DNA of 64,000 nt from positions 124,001-188,000 of the forward strand of contig NZ_JABBFP010000005.1 in NCBI RefSeq assembly GCF_018494085.1, read 5' to 3'. The notes beneath the pieces were generated by a model. That model saw only the letters and a list, made by a program, of their open reading frames with translations, was not told the origin of the DNA and searched no databases. Numbering within the stretch: position 1 is the stretch's first letter; every line of letters starts with the position of its first letter. The translations under genes and the position numbers were made by a program. Below are positions 30,330 to 40,934 of this stretch, one piece after another. The DNA comes from Rosenbergiella collisarenosi. Lineage in GTDB: Bacteria > Pseudomonadota > Gammaproteobacteria > Enterobacterales > Enterobacteriaceae.

Positions 30330-31091
30330 TTAGTTAAGTTCAGCGAGGTCGATGCTGGCGACTGAGGGGAACACCCAATCCGGGCGAAAAGGAACGTTCT
30401 CTACATCTTGTTGCTGCGAAACGCCTGATAATACCAGCGCCGTTTTCAATCCAGCTTGGAAGCCCGCGAGGATATCGGTACGCAGATTATCACCGATAAT
30501 AATGGTTTCTTCAGAATGCGCATGGATACGGTTCAGTGCCGCACGGATAATATAAGGACTCGGTTTGCCTACATAGAAAGGCGAACGCCCAGAGATTTTT
30601 TCGATTCCCGCACATAAAGCTCCACAACCTGGCACAAAGCCCTTGGCATGGGTATCAGGGTTGGTCGCAATGAAGCGTGCGCCATTTGCCACGAAGTAGG
30701 CGGCTTTATGCATCATTTCCCAATTAAAGGATCGGGTTTCACCCACGATGACAAAGTCGGGGTTAACATCGGTAATGGTGAAGCCCGCTTTATAAAGCTC
30801 ATGCACTAAGGCGCCTTCGCCGATCACGTAGGCTTTTTTGCCGGGTTGTTGGCTCAGAAAGTCGGCAGTTGCCATTGCGGAGGTATAAAACAGTGATGCG
30901 GGAACGTCGATACCGGCCGAGTGGAAGCGGTTGGCTAAGTCTTGTGCCGTTTGTGAGGGATAGTTGGTCAACAATACCACCGGTGTATCGTTGTCGATAA
31001 GGCGTTGGAGAAACGCTCCTGCCCCTTCGACCGCTTTATTATCGTACATCAGTACGCCATCAATATCACAGATTACGTTTTTAAGTGTCAT
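30330..31091 (-). CDS. nagD: HAD-family nucleotide phosphatase NagD
   Basis: 253-residue haloacid-dehalogenase phosphatase. The nucleophile motif is CDIDGVLMYD, the second motif LLTNYPSQT, the last GDNLRTDILAG. E. coli NagD dephosphorylates nucleoside monophosphates such as UMP and GMP. The start at 31091 is preferred because AGGA lies eight bases before it, while it abuts an ATG two codons earlier. Last gene of nagBACD. Confidence 0.94.
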   Translation of the reverse strand: MTLKNVICDIDGVLMYDNKAVEGAGAFLQRLIDNDTPVVLLTNYPSQTAQDLANRFHSAGIDVPASLFYTSAMATADFLSQQPGKKAYVIGEGALVHELYKAGFTITDVNPDFVIVGETRSFNWEMMHKAAYFVANGARFIATNPDTHAKGFVPGCGALCAGIEKISGRSPFYVGKPSPYIIRAALNRIHAHSEETIIIGDNLRTDILAGFQAGLKTALVLSGVSQQQDVENVPFRPDWVFPSVASIDLAELN

Positions 31092-31114
31092 AGCCATCTT
31101 CCTAATAGTACGAA

Positions 31115-32353
31115 TTAGATCGGGATTTTCTTTCCATCATCCAAAAGATGCTGAAGTAATTTGCCGTTTAACATTGCACGCTTTACCAAGGCAAAAGCGC
31201 CGATCGCCGTACGGTTACCCAGCTGAGAACTCACAACGGGAAGATTTTTACCGAACGCGTTCAAGGTTTGCGTATCAATACAGCGCTGTATAAGAGGAAA
31301 AAGAATAGTCTCTGCAGCAGTGATCTCGCCAGCAATAATCACTTTTTGTGGGTTAAAAAGGTTAATGGTTGACGCGATCACTTTACCAAGCGTTAACGCA
31401 GCGTGTTGTAAAACTTCTGTAGCTAGTCTGTCGCCCCGATTGGCGGCATCACAGATGTGTTGAATCGTACAGGTATGAATAGACAGACTACTTTCATGTC
31501 CGGCATTCAAGAGCTGCAAGACTCTTTTTTCGATGGTAGGGTTGGAGACAACCGTTTCAAGGCAACCGAAGTTGCCACAAGCACAGCGTTCACCAAGCGG
31601 ATCCACTTGGATATGACCAATCTCGACGGCATTACCATTACGGCCAACAAAGATATTCTCGTTGATGATGACTCCGGCTCCCGCACCGCGATGAATTCTC
31701 ACTAATAACGAGTCAGAACAATCGTTTCCTGCGCCAAAATAATACTCGGCCAAGGCCAAGCTGCGGATATCATGGCCGACAAAGCTCGCCAGATGGAATC
31801 TCTTTTGTAACTCGCCAACGAGCGGCCAATTATTGACGTCGATATGAGGCATGTAACGAACTTGGCCATTCTCCGGATCGACCAATCCTGGTAAAATCAC
31901 GGAGATGGCGATCAACTCACGGATGAGCGTCGTATTCTCAGCGATAAACCGTTCGATAAGGGTGAATAGCTGTTGCTGTAACGAGTCCTGAGTGTGTGCG
32001 CTGAGTGGGTAACTCTGCTCGGTTATGACGCGACTACTCAGATCGAAAAGGGCGATAGTCGCATCTTTCCTACCCAGCCTTACAGCAATCGTATGGAAAG
32101 GGTGAGTCTCTGTCACGATAGAGATCGCGCGCCGTCCTCCGGTAGAGGCTTGTTGCTCAACTTCTTTAATCAATCCTCTTTCGAGAAGTTGGCGGGTAAT
32201 TTTCGTCACACTAGCAGGCGCAAGCTGACTTAACTCTGCAACTTGAATGCGTGAAATAGGCCCGTGCTGATCGATAAGACCATACACCGCGGCGCCATTG
32301 AGTTGCTTAACGAGATCGATATTACCGATTTGTGCAGCACCGCTATTGGGCAT
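31115..32353 (-). CDS. nagC: N-acetylglucosamine repressor NagC
   Basis: ROK-family repressor of 412 residues. An N-terminal winged helix-turn-helix (about 12-75; ISRIQVAELSQLAPASVTKITRQLLERGLI) precedes the sugar-kinase-like domain with GHDIRSLALAE, a Cys-rich zinc motif (CACGNFGCLE) and the effector pocket for GlcNAc-6-phosphate. It controls nagE/nagB and other amino-sugar genes by looping DNA between paired operators. It lies 8 bp after nagA. Confidence 0.96.
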   Translation of the reverse strand: MPNSGAAQIGNIDLVKQLNGAAVYGLIDQHGPISRIQVAELSQLAPASVTKITRQLLERGLIKEVEQQASTGGRRAISIVTETHPFHTIAVRLGRKDATIALFDLSSRVITEQSYPLSAHTQDSLQQQLFTLIERFIAENTTLIRELIAISVILPGLVDPENGQVRYMPHIDVNNWPLVGELQKRFHLASFVGHDIRSLALAEYYFGAGNDCSDSLLVRIHRGAGAGVIINENIFVGRNGNAVEIGHIQVDPLGERCACGNFGCLETVVSNPTIEKRVLQLLNAGHESSLSIHTCTIQHICDAANRGDRLATEVLQHAALTLGKVIASTINLFNPQKVIIAGEITAAETILFPLIQRCIDTQTLNAFGKNLPVVSSQLGNRTAIGAFALVKRAMLNGKLLQHLLDDGKKIPI

Positions 32354-32361
32354 ACCAATAT

Positions 32362-33510
32362 TTACCTATGATAGACTGTGTCACCGTTGACAATAGTTTC
32401 GATTATCTCAAAACCGGATGTAAAGATAACAATATTCGCGACCTTACCTACTTGTATCGCGCCTAACGTATCTTGCCTGTGTATTGCGCGTGCCGGATAA
32501 AGGCTAGCCATTCTCAGCGCTTCATCAAGCGGAACACCCAAATGTTCGACGCTATTCCTGACAGCCTCGATCATCGTGAGTGCCGAACCACTGAGCGTGC
32601 CATGCTCATCGACACAGAGCCCATCTTTATAATAGATAGTTTTACCGGCAAAGGTGAATTGATCGATATCGGTACCGGCCGGTGCCGTGGCATCCGTCAC
32701 TAAAATAGCCTGTTCGCGCTTAATTTTCTGCGCGTTACGTAGGCTTGCGAAGTGAACATGGTGTCCGTCGGCGATCATACCACAGTACACAGCTGGGGAG
32801 TCCAGCACGGCACCAATTACACCTGGCGCTCTACCGGCAGGGACCGGCATAGCATTATATAGGTGGGTTGCAAAAGTAATCCCTGCGTCAAAACCCGCCA
32901 TCGCTTGTTCGTAAGTAGCATTCGAATGACCGATAGCAACCACAATGCCTGCAGCGACCAGCTGGCGGATCACCGAAGGTGGAACGCATTCGGGAGCGAG
33001 GGTGACTTTAGCGATAACGCTGGCGTTGTCACAGAGGTAATTAACCAGCTCTGCGCTAGGCGGACGGATCAGGGCCGCATCGTGAGTCCCTTTTTTCTCT
33101 TTATTGAGCCACGGGCCTTCTAAATGTAGGCCTAGTGCTTGATGGGGGCGATCGGCTAGCCACTGGTACATCGTCTCGACCGCTTGTTTTATCATCTCAT
33201 CACTGCTTGTAATTAGGGTCGGCAGGAAACTCGTACAGCCAGACGCCTGGTTGGCATGCTGCATAGTTGTAAGAGTATCGATACTCAGAGCATCTACTGT
33301 TTCGCTAAACTGTACGCCACCGCAACCGTTAAGTTGTAGATCGATAAAACCTGGTGCAAGGTAAGTGCCTGGTACTGATCGGCGCTGAATTGTCTCATCA
33401 AGACTCGCTGTCGGACAAACCGCGACGATGATACCCTCATTAATGACCACTGCGTGATTATCGAGAATTTGTGAACCGCTAAAAATACGGCTTTCAGTTA
33501 ATGCATACAT
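32362..33510 (-). CDS. nagA: N-acetylglucosamine-6-phosphate deacetylase
   Basis: 382 residues, as in E. coli. Amidohydrolase superfamily enzyme that makes GlcN-6-P plus acetate; its substrate is also the NagC inducer. Visible residues are [19 protein letters not shown] (metal-binding Glu), [17 protein letters not shown] and the catalytic Asp in VTDATAPAG. It is followed closely by nagC. Confidence 0.96.
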   Translation of the reverse strand: MYALTESRIFSGSQILDNHAVVINEGIIVAVCPTASLDETIQRRSVPGTYLAPGFIDLQLNGCGGVQFSETVDALSIDTLTTMQHANQASGCTSFLPTLITSSDEMIKQAVETMYQWLADRPHQALGLHLEGPWLNKEKKGTHDAALIRPPSAELVNYLCDNASVIAKVTLAPECVPPSVIRQLVAAGIVVAIGHSNATYEQAMAGFDAGITFATHLYNAMPVPAGRAPGVIGAVLDSPAVYCGMIADGHHVHFASLRNAQKIKREQAILVTDATAPAGTDIDQFTFAGKTIYYKDGLCVDEHGTLSGSALTMIEAVRNSVEHLGVPLDEALRMASLYPARAIHRQDTLGAIQVGKVANIVIFTSGFEIIETIVNGDTVYHR

Positions 33511-33546
33511 TTTACAGCTCTCCAGTACGCAACCGCTCGTGCGCCG

Positions 33547-34353
33547 CTACGCCTCTATATGTTTAATGTTATCCGCTTCCATCTCTTGGAAGTAATTGAC
33601 GGTCTTAACTTTAAGCTCCATTGTCGATGGTTTGTCGCAAATAATCAATGACTTAGGATGGAGTTGTAGGCAGCTTATCGTCCACATATGGTTAACGTTA
33701 CCCTCTACGGCCGCTTGCAAAGCGAGCGCTTTTGCACTGCCTGTCACCAAAATCATTACTTCTTCTGCATCAAGTAGCGTGCCAACGCCCACAGTGAGGG
33801 CATGTTTCGGTACGGCTTCTACGTCGTTAGCAAAAAAACGTGAATTAGCGAGGCGAGTTTCGTGAGTCAATGTTTTGATGCGAGTACGTGAAGAGAGTGA
33901 GGAGGCAGGTTCATTGAAGGCGATATGACCATCGTTACCGACGCCCCCCATAAAGAGATGAATTTTTCCATAGTGGCGAATTTTCTCCTCATAGCGCTGA
34001 CATTCGGCGTCGACATCAATGGCGTTTCCATCGAGTAGGTTAATATTCTCTTTTCTAATATCGATGTGATCGAAGAAGTTATTATGCATAAAACTATGAT
34101 AACTTTGTGGATGTTCTTGCGGGAGTCCGACGTATTCGTCCATATTGAACGTGACCACATGCTCAAAACTCACTTTTCCGGCTTGATAGAGTTCGATGAG
34201 ACATTTGTAGGTCTGTAACGGGGTTCCGCCTGTTGGTAACCCTAAAATAAAGGGAGTGCTAGCAGTTGGCTGGAATGCATTAATACGCTTAACGATATGA
34301 TGAGCGGCCCATTGACCAACTTGCTCTGCGTAGGCAAGGGGGATTAATCGCAT
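33547..34353 (-). CDS. nagB: Glucosamine-6-phosphate deaminase
   Basis: 268 residues. Converts GlcN-6-P to fructose-6-P and ammonia. The phosphate loop [13 protein letters not shown], the catalytic Asp in FNMDEYVGL and the allosteric/active-site block [17 protein letters not shown] are intact. First gene of nagBACD, divergent from nagE. Confidence 0.97.
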   Translation of the reverse strand: MRLIPLAYAEQVGQWAAHHIVKRINAFQPTASTPFILGLPTGGTPLQTYKCLIELYQAGKVSFEHVVTFNMDEYVGLPQEHPQSYHSFMHNNFFDHIDIRKENINLLDGNAIDVDAECQRYEEKIRHYGKIHLFMGGVGNDGHIAFNEPASSLSSRTRIKTLTHETRLANSRFFANDVEAVPKHALTVGVGTLLDAEEVMILVTGSAKALALQAAVEGNVNHMWTISCLQLHPKSLIICDKPSTMELKVKTVNYFQEMEADNIKHIEA

Positions 34354-34652
34354 ATTTACCTCGTTGCGGTAGGGTTAGGGACTCGGTAACCGGATAATTT
34401 CACACCTTGATGACTGAATGACATCCGAACGCGAGAAATGATATTTTTAATAATAAAATAAGTCGGCGATAAACGCCAAGAGTTATCTCTTTTTCATCAC
34501 TATTTTGTTGACAGAAGTCATATAAATGGAATGTTTAATTTGCGAAGAAAAATAATACTCTTTTTAATAGTCGGTTATTGCTGAAACGAAAGCATGATTC
34601 AACGTCAGGCCATTACAATTCTTATAATTGGTACGTAGCTGAGGGGTATAAG
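34354..34652. promoter_or_regulatory. Divergent nagB/nagE control region
   Basis: About 300 bp of mostly AT-rich DNA separates the two start codons. In E. coli the same gap carries paired NagC operators and a CRP site. Two stretches with AT-rich dyad character (34440-34462 and 34528-34552) could be NagC operators, and a TTGACA lies near 34508. No exact operator can be assigned by eye. Confidence 0.55.
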
Positions 34653-36695
34653 GTGAGTCTATTAAATTATTTACAACGCGTGGGGCGGGCACTTATGGTG
34701 CCGGTAGCGACTTTACCCGCTGCAGCAATATTGATGGGAATAGGATATTGGATTGAACAGGGGGGGAGCCACCCCAACAATGCCCTCGCGGCGTTGTTGA
34801 CGACTTCGGGGCTAGCCATCCTCGACAATATGCCTGCGTTGTTCGCGATTGGGATAGCTTATGGCATGTCTAAAGATAAAGACGGTGCCGCCGCATTGAC
34901 CGGCTTTATTGGCTTTCTTGTCGTCACCCACTTATGCGCGCCCAGCGCGGTCAGTCTGATTCAACATATTCCGCTCGACCAGGTGCCACTCGCTTTCCAA
35001 AAAATTAAAAACCCGTTTGTGGGCATCTTGGTCGGTATCTGCTCCGCAGAAGTCTACAATCGATATAGCCACGTTGAACTCCCTAAGGCGCTTTCCTTCT
35101 TCAGCGGACGCCGTTTAGTCCCCATTTTAGTCTCCTTCCTGATGATAGTGGTCGCCTTTATCCTGATGTATATCTGGCCGCTCGTCTTCAACGCGTTGGT
35201 TGAATTTGGTATTCATATCCAGAAAATGGGGGCTGTTGGTGCCGGTATTTATGCTTTCTTCAATCGTATCCTGATTGCGGTAGGGCTTCACCATGCGCTG
35301 AATGCTGTATTTTGGTTTGACGTTGCCGGGATCAATGACATCCCGAATTTCTTAGGGGGAGCCAAATCTATCGCGAATGGCACCGGGATCGTCGGTATCA
35401 CGGGGCGCTATCAAGCCGGCTTTTTTCCAGTAATGATGTTTGGCCTACCGGGAGCCGCCTTGGCTATCTGGCAATGCGCACGACCAGAAAATAGAGTAAA
35501 AGTGGGCAGTATTATGCTGGCGGCGGCCTTTGCCGCTTTCTTTACCGGTATTACTGAACCGCTTGAATTTTCATTTATGTTCGTTGCACCGGTACTCTTT
35601 GTTATTCATGCAGTGCTTACAGGGATCTCCGTCTTTATCGCCGCCTCTATGCATTGGATTTCAGGCTTTGGATTTAGTGCCGGGTTGGTCGATATGATCC
35701 TTTCCTCCCGTAATCCTCTCGCCACGCACTGGTACATGCTCATTCCACAGGGATTAGCCTTCTTCGTTATTTACTATGTGGTATTCCGTTTCACTATCCT
35801 GAAGTTTGACCTTAAGACACCTGGACGTGAGCCTGAAGGTGATGTCGCTGACATGGAAGGCGTGGAAGAGAGTCTAAGCCCAGCCGATGCGGGCGAGTCG
35901 AGTAATGAAACGTTGGCGCGTCGTTATATTGCCGCCGTCGGCGGGTCTAGTAATCTTACGCATATCGATGCCTGTATCACCCGCTTACGGTTGTCAGTCG
36001 TTGATGCCCATCAGGTCAATGATGGATTAGCGAAAAAGCTCGGGGCCTCTGGTGTACTGCATCTAAATAAGCAAAGCGTACAAATTGTGGTGGGGACACA
36101 AGCAGAAGCTATCGCGGATGCGATGAAAGCCGTCAGTAAGAAAGGACCGATCAGTGCAGTCTTACCGGTTCATTCTACGCCCGCCGAGGTTGTAAAGCCG
36201 AGCAAGCCAGTCATCGAGAGTCCGGTTTCGCAGCAAGGTCTTGCAACGCTGGTGGCCCCGGTGAGTGGAGAGGTTATCCCACTCGAACAGGTGCCTGATG
36301 CCGCCTTTTCGTCGAAGGCGGTCGGGGAAGGTGTTGCGATCAATCCTACGGGTGAAACAGTCGTTGCACCCTTAGCCGGTACGATAGTTAAAATTTTTGC
36401 GACCAATCACGCTTTCTGCCTTGAATCGATCGAAGGGATCGAGATTATCGTGCATATGGGGATTGATACTGTTGCATTGGAAGGGAAGGGCTTTGAACGG
36501 TTAGTCGAAGAGGGAACAGAGGTCGAGCAGGGACAGCCTATTTTAACGATGGATTTAGCCTATCTAGCGGCGCACGCCCCCTCAATGATAAGCCCGGTGG
36601 TAGTCAGTAATAGCGAAGATTACACGCATCTCCTTACGCAGTTCGATAAAACCGTTGTTGCAGGGCAATCGAAGATTATCACGATTATAAAATAA
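34653..36695 (+). CDS. nagE: N-acetylglucosamine-specific PTS transporter EIICBA
   Basis: Imports and phosphorylates GlcNAc. 680 residues from the GTG at 34653, which has GAGGGG upstream and begins VSLLNYLQRVGRAL like E. coli MNILGFFQRLGRAL. Domains: EIIC membrane part (1 to about 390), EIIB with the phosphocysteine in IDACITRLRL (about 445-455), and EIIA with the phosphohistidine in IVHMGIDTVALEGKGF (about 610). It is about 30 residues longer than the E. coli protein (648). Divergent from nagBACD and presumably NagC-controlled. A terminator follows. Confidence 0.95.
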   Translation: MSLLNYLQRVGRALMVPVATLPAAAILMGIGYWIEQGGSHPNNALAALLTTSGLAILDNMPALFAIGIAYGMSKDKDGAAALTGFIGFLVVTHLCAPSAVSLIQHIPLDQVPLAFQKIKNPFVGILVGICSAEVYNRYSHVELPKALSFFSGRRLVPILVSFLMIVVAFILMYIWPLVFNALVEFGIHIQKMGAVGAGIYAFFNRILIAVGLHHALNAVFWFDVAGINDIPNFLGGAKSIANGTGIVGITGRYQAGFFPVMMFGLPGAALAIWQCARPENRVKVGSIMLAAAFAAFFTGITEPLEFSFMFVAPVLFVIHAVLTGISVFIAASMHWISGFGFSAGLVDMILSSRNPLATHWYMLIPQGLAFFVIYYVVFRFTILKFDLKTPGREPEGDVADMEGVEESLSPADAGESSNETLARRYIAAVGGSSNLTHIDACITRLRLSVVDAHQVNDGLAKKLGASGVLHLNKQSVQIVVGTQAEAIADAMKAVSKKGPISAVLPVHSTPAEVVKPSKPVIESPVSQQGLATLVAPVSGEVIPLEQVPDAAFSSKAVGEGVAINPTGETVVAPLAGTIVKIFATNHAFCLESIEGIEIIVHMGIDTVALEGKGFERLVEEGTEVEQGQPILTMDLAYLAAHAPSMISPVVVSNSEDYTHLLTQFDKTVVAGQSKIITIIK

Positions 36696-36718
36696 GCACT
36701 TCGCGTAGGTTATTATCA

Positions 36719-36745
36719 AGGCAGGAGAGAATCCTGCCTTTTTTA
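36719..36745 (+). terminator. Intrinsic terminator of nagE
   Basis: AGGCAGGA and TCCTGCCT form a strong stem with a short loop, followed by a T-run. Confidence 0.9.
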
Positions 36746-36847
36746 TCGCTGTTTTCTAACTAACGGTTGTTTATCTGGCTGGCTTTATGGATCATAAGGT
36801 ATAACCGTTTAGATAAAGTACCGTTCACCGTAATTGAGGGATTTAAG

Positions 36848-38512
36848 ATGACTGAGGCTGAAGCCCGCCCAACCAACTTTATTCGTCAGATCATTGATGA
36901 AGATCTGGCGAGTGGCAAACATAATCACGTTCATACGCGTTTTCCGCCTGAACCCAATGGTTACCTGCATATTGGACACGCGAAGTCTATTTGCCTAAAT
37001 TTCGGTATTGCTCAAGATTACCAGGGACAGTGCAATCTACGTTTTGATGATACTAACCCAGTTAAAGAAGACGTCGAATTTATTGAGTCGATCAAACGCG
37101 ATGTCGAGTGGTTAGGATTTACTTGGCAAGGTGAACCTCGCTACTCCTCAGACTATTTCGAACGTCTCTATAGTTACGCGGTGGAATTGATCACGAAAGG
37201 TCTGGCGTATGTCGATGAATTATCGCCTGAACAGATCCGCGAGTATCGGGGATCCCTGACATCTCCGGGTAAAAATAGCCCGTACCGTGATCGGAGTGTT
37301 GAGGAAAACTTGGCGCTATTTGAGAAGATGCGTGACGGGGGTTTTGCCGAAGGTACAGCCTGCTTACGCGCGAAAATCGACATGGCGTCTAACTTTATCG
37401 TCATGCGTGATCCGGTCATTTACCGTATTAAATTTGCCGAACACCATCAAACGGGTAATAAGTGGTGCATTTACCCGATGTATGACTTTACGCATTGCAT
37501 TTCGGATGCGATCGAAGGCATCACGCATTCACTTTGTACGTTAGAGTTCCAAGATAACCGTCGTCTCTACGATTGGGTATTAGATAATATCTCTATCGAT
37601 GCGCGTCCACGCCAATATGAATTTTCTCGTCTCAACCTCGAATACGCTGTGATGTCGAAGCGTAAGCTGACGCAGCTGGTGTCTGAGAAAGTGGTTGAGG
37701 GGTGGGATGACCCTCGCATGCTAACCGTCTCCGGTTTACGTCGTCGTGGTTATACTGCCGCCTCGTTACGCGAGTTCTGTAAACGCATCGGAGTGACTAA
37801 ACAAGATAACATCGTTGAAATGGCCTCATTAGAGTCGTGTATTCGCGACGATTTAAATGAGAACGCGCCGCGCGCGATGGCAGTGTTAGATCCGGTTAAG
37901 ATGGTCATTGAAAATGTTCCTGAGGATCATCAACAAACCTTAATTGTGTCCGAGCATCCTAATCGTACCGATATGGGGTCACGTGAAGTGACGTTCAGTC
38001 GTGAAATTTGGATCGATCGGGCCGATTTCCGTGAAGAAGCGAATAAGCATTACAAACGACTCGTTTTAGGTAAAGAAGTCCGCCTACGTAATGCTTATGT
38101 GGTTAAAGCCGAACGCGTGGAAAAAGATGAACAGGGTGAAATAACGGCTATCTATTGTACCTGCGATCTGGACACATTAGGCAAAGACCCTGCTGATGGA
38201 CGCAAAGTGAAAGGTGTAATTCATTGGGTGTCAGCCGCAACGGGAATTCCGGCAGAGTTTCGTCTTTATGACCGGCTATTTAGTGTGCCAAATCCTGCCG
38301 CACAAGATGATTTCCTGACTGCCATCAATCCCGAGTCGTTAACCTTACGTCATGGTTTTGTGGAAAAAAGTCTCGCGACTGCACAAGCGAGTAAGCCGTA
38401 TCAGTTTGAGCGTGAAGGCTATTTCTGTGCAGATAGTAAATATTCGCGCCCTGATTATCTGGTTTTCAACCGTACGGTTGGGTTACGCGATACCTGGCAG
38501 AACGCTGTCTAA
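36848..38512 (+). CDS. glnS: Glutaminyl-tRNA synthetase
   Basis: Class I synthetase, 554 residues from the ATG at 36848 ([12 protein letters not shown]), the E. coli length; the in-frame stretch upstream is non-coding leader. The HIGH motif is HIGHAKS and the KMSKS loop VMSKRK. It charges the four tRNA-Gln(UUG) genes encoded 9 kb away. Confidence 0.97.
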   Translation: MTEAEARPTNFIRQIIDEDLASGKHNHVHTRFPPEPNGYLHIGHAKSICLNFGIAQDYQGQCNLRFDDTNPVKEDVEFIESIKRDVEWLGFTWQGEPRYSSDYFERLYSYAVELITKGLAYVDELSPEQIREYRGSLTSPGKNSPYRDRSVEENLALFEKMRDGGFAEGTACLRAKIDMASNFIVMRDPVIYRIKFAEHHQTGNKWCIYPMYDFTHCISDAIEGITHSLCTLEFQDNRRLYDWVLDNISIDARPRQYEFSRLNLEYAVMSKRKLTQLVSEKVVEGWDDPRMLTVSGLRRRGYTAASLREFCKRIGVTKQDNIVEMASLESCIRDDLNENAPRAMAVLDPVKMVIENVPEDHQQTLIVSEHPNRTDMGSREVTFSREIWIDRADFREEANKHYKRLVLGKEVRLRNAYVVKAERVEKDEQGEITAIYCTCDLDTLGKDPADGRKVKGVIHWVSAATGIPAEFRLYDRLFSVPNPAAQDDFLTAINPESLTLRHGFVEKSLATAQASKPYQFEREGYFCADSKYSRPDYLVFNRTVGLRDTWQNAV

Positions 38513-38526
38513 CGCTGCATGATATA

Positions 38527-38553
38527 AAGGCACTCGAATGAGTGCCTTTTTAC
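38527..38553 (+). terminator. Intrinsic terminator of glnS
   Basis: AAAGGCACTC and GAGTGCCTTT form a 10-bp stem with a four-base loop, followed by further Ts. Confidence 0.92.
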
Positions 38554-38746
38554 TCTTACTTCCCTCAATCTTTCTACCTGTCGCCATTTATCCTCGGCGA
38601 GCCTTTCACTTTTTGTCGCTTATTAATCTTATCTTAATCATCCACGAGTAGAAGTGGGTGTTGAGCTATGGTTTAAGCATTGATTGCTACAAAGCAATCA
38701 GCAGAAACAGTTGTACGCCAATGGGCGTTCAGTGGGTGAGGGAATT

Positions 38747-39685
38747 ATGATCAACACAGTGTTAGCTGGATTCGAAAAACTAGGCCGCTACAAAGATTTT
38801 TACTTCGGTATCAAGCCAGAAGCCCTACAATTTTATCAGTTGGGTGAAGGATATCTAACCCTATTCTCTGATGTGTACCGTCAAACAGCTAAGGGCCATT
38901 ACTTACACTGTCCGGCGAGTGATCCTCTTGCCCATTCTCCTTTAAATCTTAGCGCGCAACGGCTTAAGAAAAACGTACAAGCTGGTATCAATGCGTTACA
39001 ACATGGACGTTTACCTGAACTGCTTGCGGCTATAGGGCAACAGATTATGCTCGCGGCTGCCACGATAGCCGCGAGCGAGGAGGGCCTCTACCTCGCCGCA
39101 ACGCTCTATAACAAAGCGGAGAGTTTCGATAGATATCGCTGGTTTATTGATAACGATTGGTCATTATCAACAGGGCTGACTAGATGGTTCGAGGAGGCGA
39201 CAGCACTGGCAACTTTACTTGAGGCTTGTAATACCAATACCTTAAAACCAAAGCTGCGTTTTGCTGATTATCAAGGCTATCGCTTAGCGATGAATCGGCT
39301 ATACGTAATGATTAATCAGGGGTTTTATCTACTTAATAAAGCGACTGTAGACATTCCCTCTTTCTTGGCTACGCTGCACCAAAGTCATCTTAGCCAACGT
39401 TGGATGATGACTCAACGCGACAAGCGTTGTTTTTTTGAACAGCAACAATGGGATGTCCGGCAGGTTGTCTCAGTGGAGGCTAAGGAGGGGGGAGAGCTCT
39501 GTTATCACTTGGATAGTGGTCAACTTATCCCTTCACCCGCCACGATAAAGCCGGATACGGGTAAGGCAGAACACGCTCTAGCCTATCAACTTCACTCCAC
39601 CTCCCCAGTGCGTAGTTCACGCGGGAGCATGAGTAGGCGGACAGCGTTCGAAGGGAGCAAAAAACGCATTACTGCGTTGGAGTAA
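38747..39685 (+). CDS. Unrecognised cytosolic protein
   Basis: 312 residues from the ATG at 38747, chosen because GTGAGGGA lies just upstream (MINTVLAGFEKLGRYK). I do not recognise the family. There is no signal peptide or transmembrane segment. It looks mostly alpha-helical and rich in Leu, Ala and Gln, with a Ser/Arg-rich C-terminus (about 280-300). It has its own terminator and stands between glnS and fur, where E. coli has chiP and ybfN. Base composition resembles its neighbours, so it looks like an established chromosomal gene. Confidence 0.7.
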   Translation: MINTVLAGFEKLGRYKDFYFGIKPEALQFYQLGEGYLTLFSDVYRQTAKGHYLHCPASDPLAHSPLNLSAQRLKKNVQAGINALQHGRLPELLAAIGQQIMLAAATIAASEEGLYLAATLYNKAESFDRYRWFIDNDWSLSTGLTRWFEEATALATLLEACNTNTLKPKLRFADYQGYRLAMNRLYVMINQGFYLLNKATVDIPSFLATLHQSHLSQRWMMTQRDKRCFFEQQQWDVRQVVSVEAKEGGELCYHLDSGQLIPSPATIKPDTGKAEHALAYQLHSTSPVRSSRGSMSRRTAFEGSKKRITALE

Positions 39686-39701
39686 TCACGACCTATAAAA
39701 A

Positions 39702-39727
39702 AACCCACTACAGAGTGGGTTTTTTTA
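39702..39727. terminator. Bidirectional terminator between unknown gene and fur
   Basis: AACCCACT and AGTGGGTT form an 8-bp stem with loop ACAG, an A-run before and a T-run after. It can serve both convergent genes. Confidence 0.92.
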
Positions 39728-39737
39728 GTGCTTAACG

Positions 39738-40184
39738 TTAGCGCTCTTCGTGCAGCGTATCGTCTTTGCGGCAGTCGCCACCGGTACAATGACCGTAGAG
39801 ATAGAGACTATGGTTGGTTAGTTTGATACCAAAGCGTTTTGCGATATCACGTTGGCGGGTCTCAATGAATTCATCAGAGAATTCAATGACACGGCCGCAA
39901 TCTAAACAGATAAGATGGTCATGGTGCTGCTGCTGGGTGAGTTCGAAAACCGACTTTCCGCCTTCGAAATTATGCCGAGTGACGATACCCGCATCGTCAA
40001 ATTGGTTTAATACACGGTATACCGTTGCTAAACCAATTTCTTCACCCATATCAATAAGCCGCTTATACAAATCTTCCGCACTGACGTGGTGACAGGCTGG
40101 CTCCTGAAGCACTTCCAAAATTTTTAATCTTGGTAGCGTGACCTTCAGTCCGGCTTTTTTCAGTGCAGAGTTGTTATCAGTCAT
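39738..40184 (-). CDS. fur: Ferric uptake regulator Fur
   Basis: 148 residues, as in E. coli, from the ATG at 40184 (MTDNNSALKKAGLKVTLPRL). The N-terminal winged helix (GLATVYRVLNQFDDAGIV) binds Fur boxes. The metal sites show HHDHLICLDCGRVIEF and a C-terminal GHCTGGDC cysteine pair. It represses iron uptake when Fe(II) is bound. No obvious Fur box was seen in its own short upstream gap. It lies downstream of fldA, as in relatives. Confidence 0.97.
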   Translation of the reverse strand: MTDNNSALKKAGLKVTLPRLKILEVLQEPACHHVSAEDLYKRLIDMGEEIGLATVYRVLNQFDDAGIVTRHNFEGGKSVFELTQQQHHDHLICLDCGRVIEFSDEFIETRQRDIAKRFGIKLTNHSLYLYGHCTGGDCRKDDTLHEER

Positions 40185-40282
40185 GCAATATTGTCCTGTT
40201 GCTTTATTAAGAAGGGCACTGTACAACCCCCCTTATATTTAAATTCGCTCATTACAGTAACACATTAGGCAAGAAAACCCCA

Positions 40283-40813
40283 TCAAGCATTAAGGATTTC
40301 TTTAAGTTGCATCTCATCGGAAATTTGCTGTACCCAGCTCGTTACGCGATCATTTGTCAGCTCTGGCTGACGATCTTCATCGATAGCTAATCCTAAGAAA
40401 TGTTTATCATCAGCTAGGCCTTTAGACTCTTCGAAGTGGTAACCCTCTGTCGGCCAATGCCCAACGATTACGGCACCTTTCGGTTCGATAATGTCGCGAA
40501 TCGTGCCTAGAGCATCGCAGAAGTACTCCGAATAATCTTCTTGGTCACCGCAGCCGAATAGCGCGACTAATTTGCCAGCGAAATCGATCTCTTCTAGCGT
40601 GGGGAAAAAATCATCCCAATCACACTGTGCTTCACCGTAGTACCAAGTTGGAATACCCAGTAGCAGGATATCATAAGCCTCGAGGTCCTCTTTGGCACAT
40701 TTAGCAATATCATGGACATCAGCAACATCTTTAGTGAGCTGCTTTTGAATCATTTTTGCGATATTTTCAGTGTTGCCGGTATCACTACCGAAAAAGATGC
40801 CTACGATTGCCAT
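40283..40813 (-). CDS. fldA: Flavodoxin I
   Basis: 176-residue FMN electron carrier that serves radical-SAM enzymes (LipA and MiaB here), biotin synthase and ribonucleotide reductase activation. The phosphate loop FGSDTGNTENIAK and the FMN-stacking loops around PTWYYGEAQCDWDDF and GCGDQEDYSEYF are intact. It lies directly upstream of fur. Confidence 0.97.
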   Translation of the reverse strand: MAIVGIFFGSDTGNTENIAKMIQKQLTKDVADVHDIAKCAKEDLEAYDILLLGIPTWYYGEAQCDWDDFFPTLEEIDFAGKLVALFGCGDQEDYSEYFCDALGTIRDIIEPKGAVIVGHWPTEGYHFEESKGLADDKHFLGLAIDEDRQPELTNDRVTSWVQQISDEMQLKEILNA

Positions 40814-40934
40814 GGGGAGCTTTGCCTCTTAAATCTGTGTACGAAATAGGGTGAAAAATTCATTGCCACGATGATAGCAGACCTAAAAATCTTGCGGAAC
40901 TTGTAAAGTCTACAGATTTATCCGTGAGTGCGTA

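Noticed and set aside
40185-40282. Fur autoregulatory box upstream of fur
   Set aside because: No clear GATAATGAT-type dyad in the short gap.
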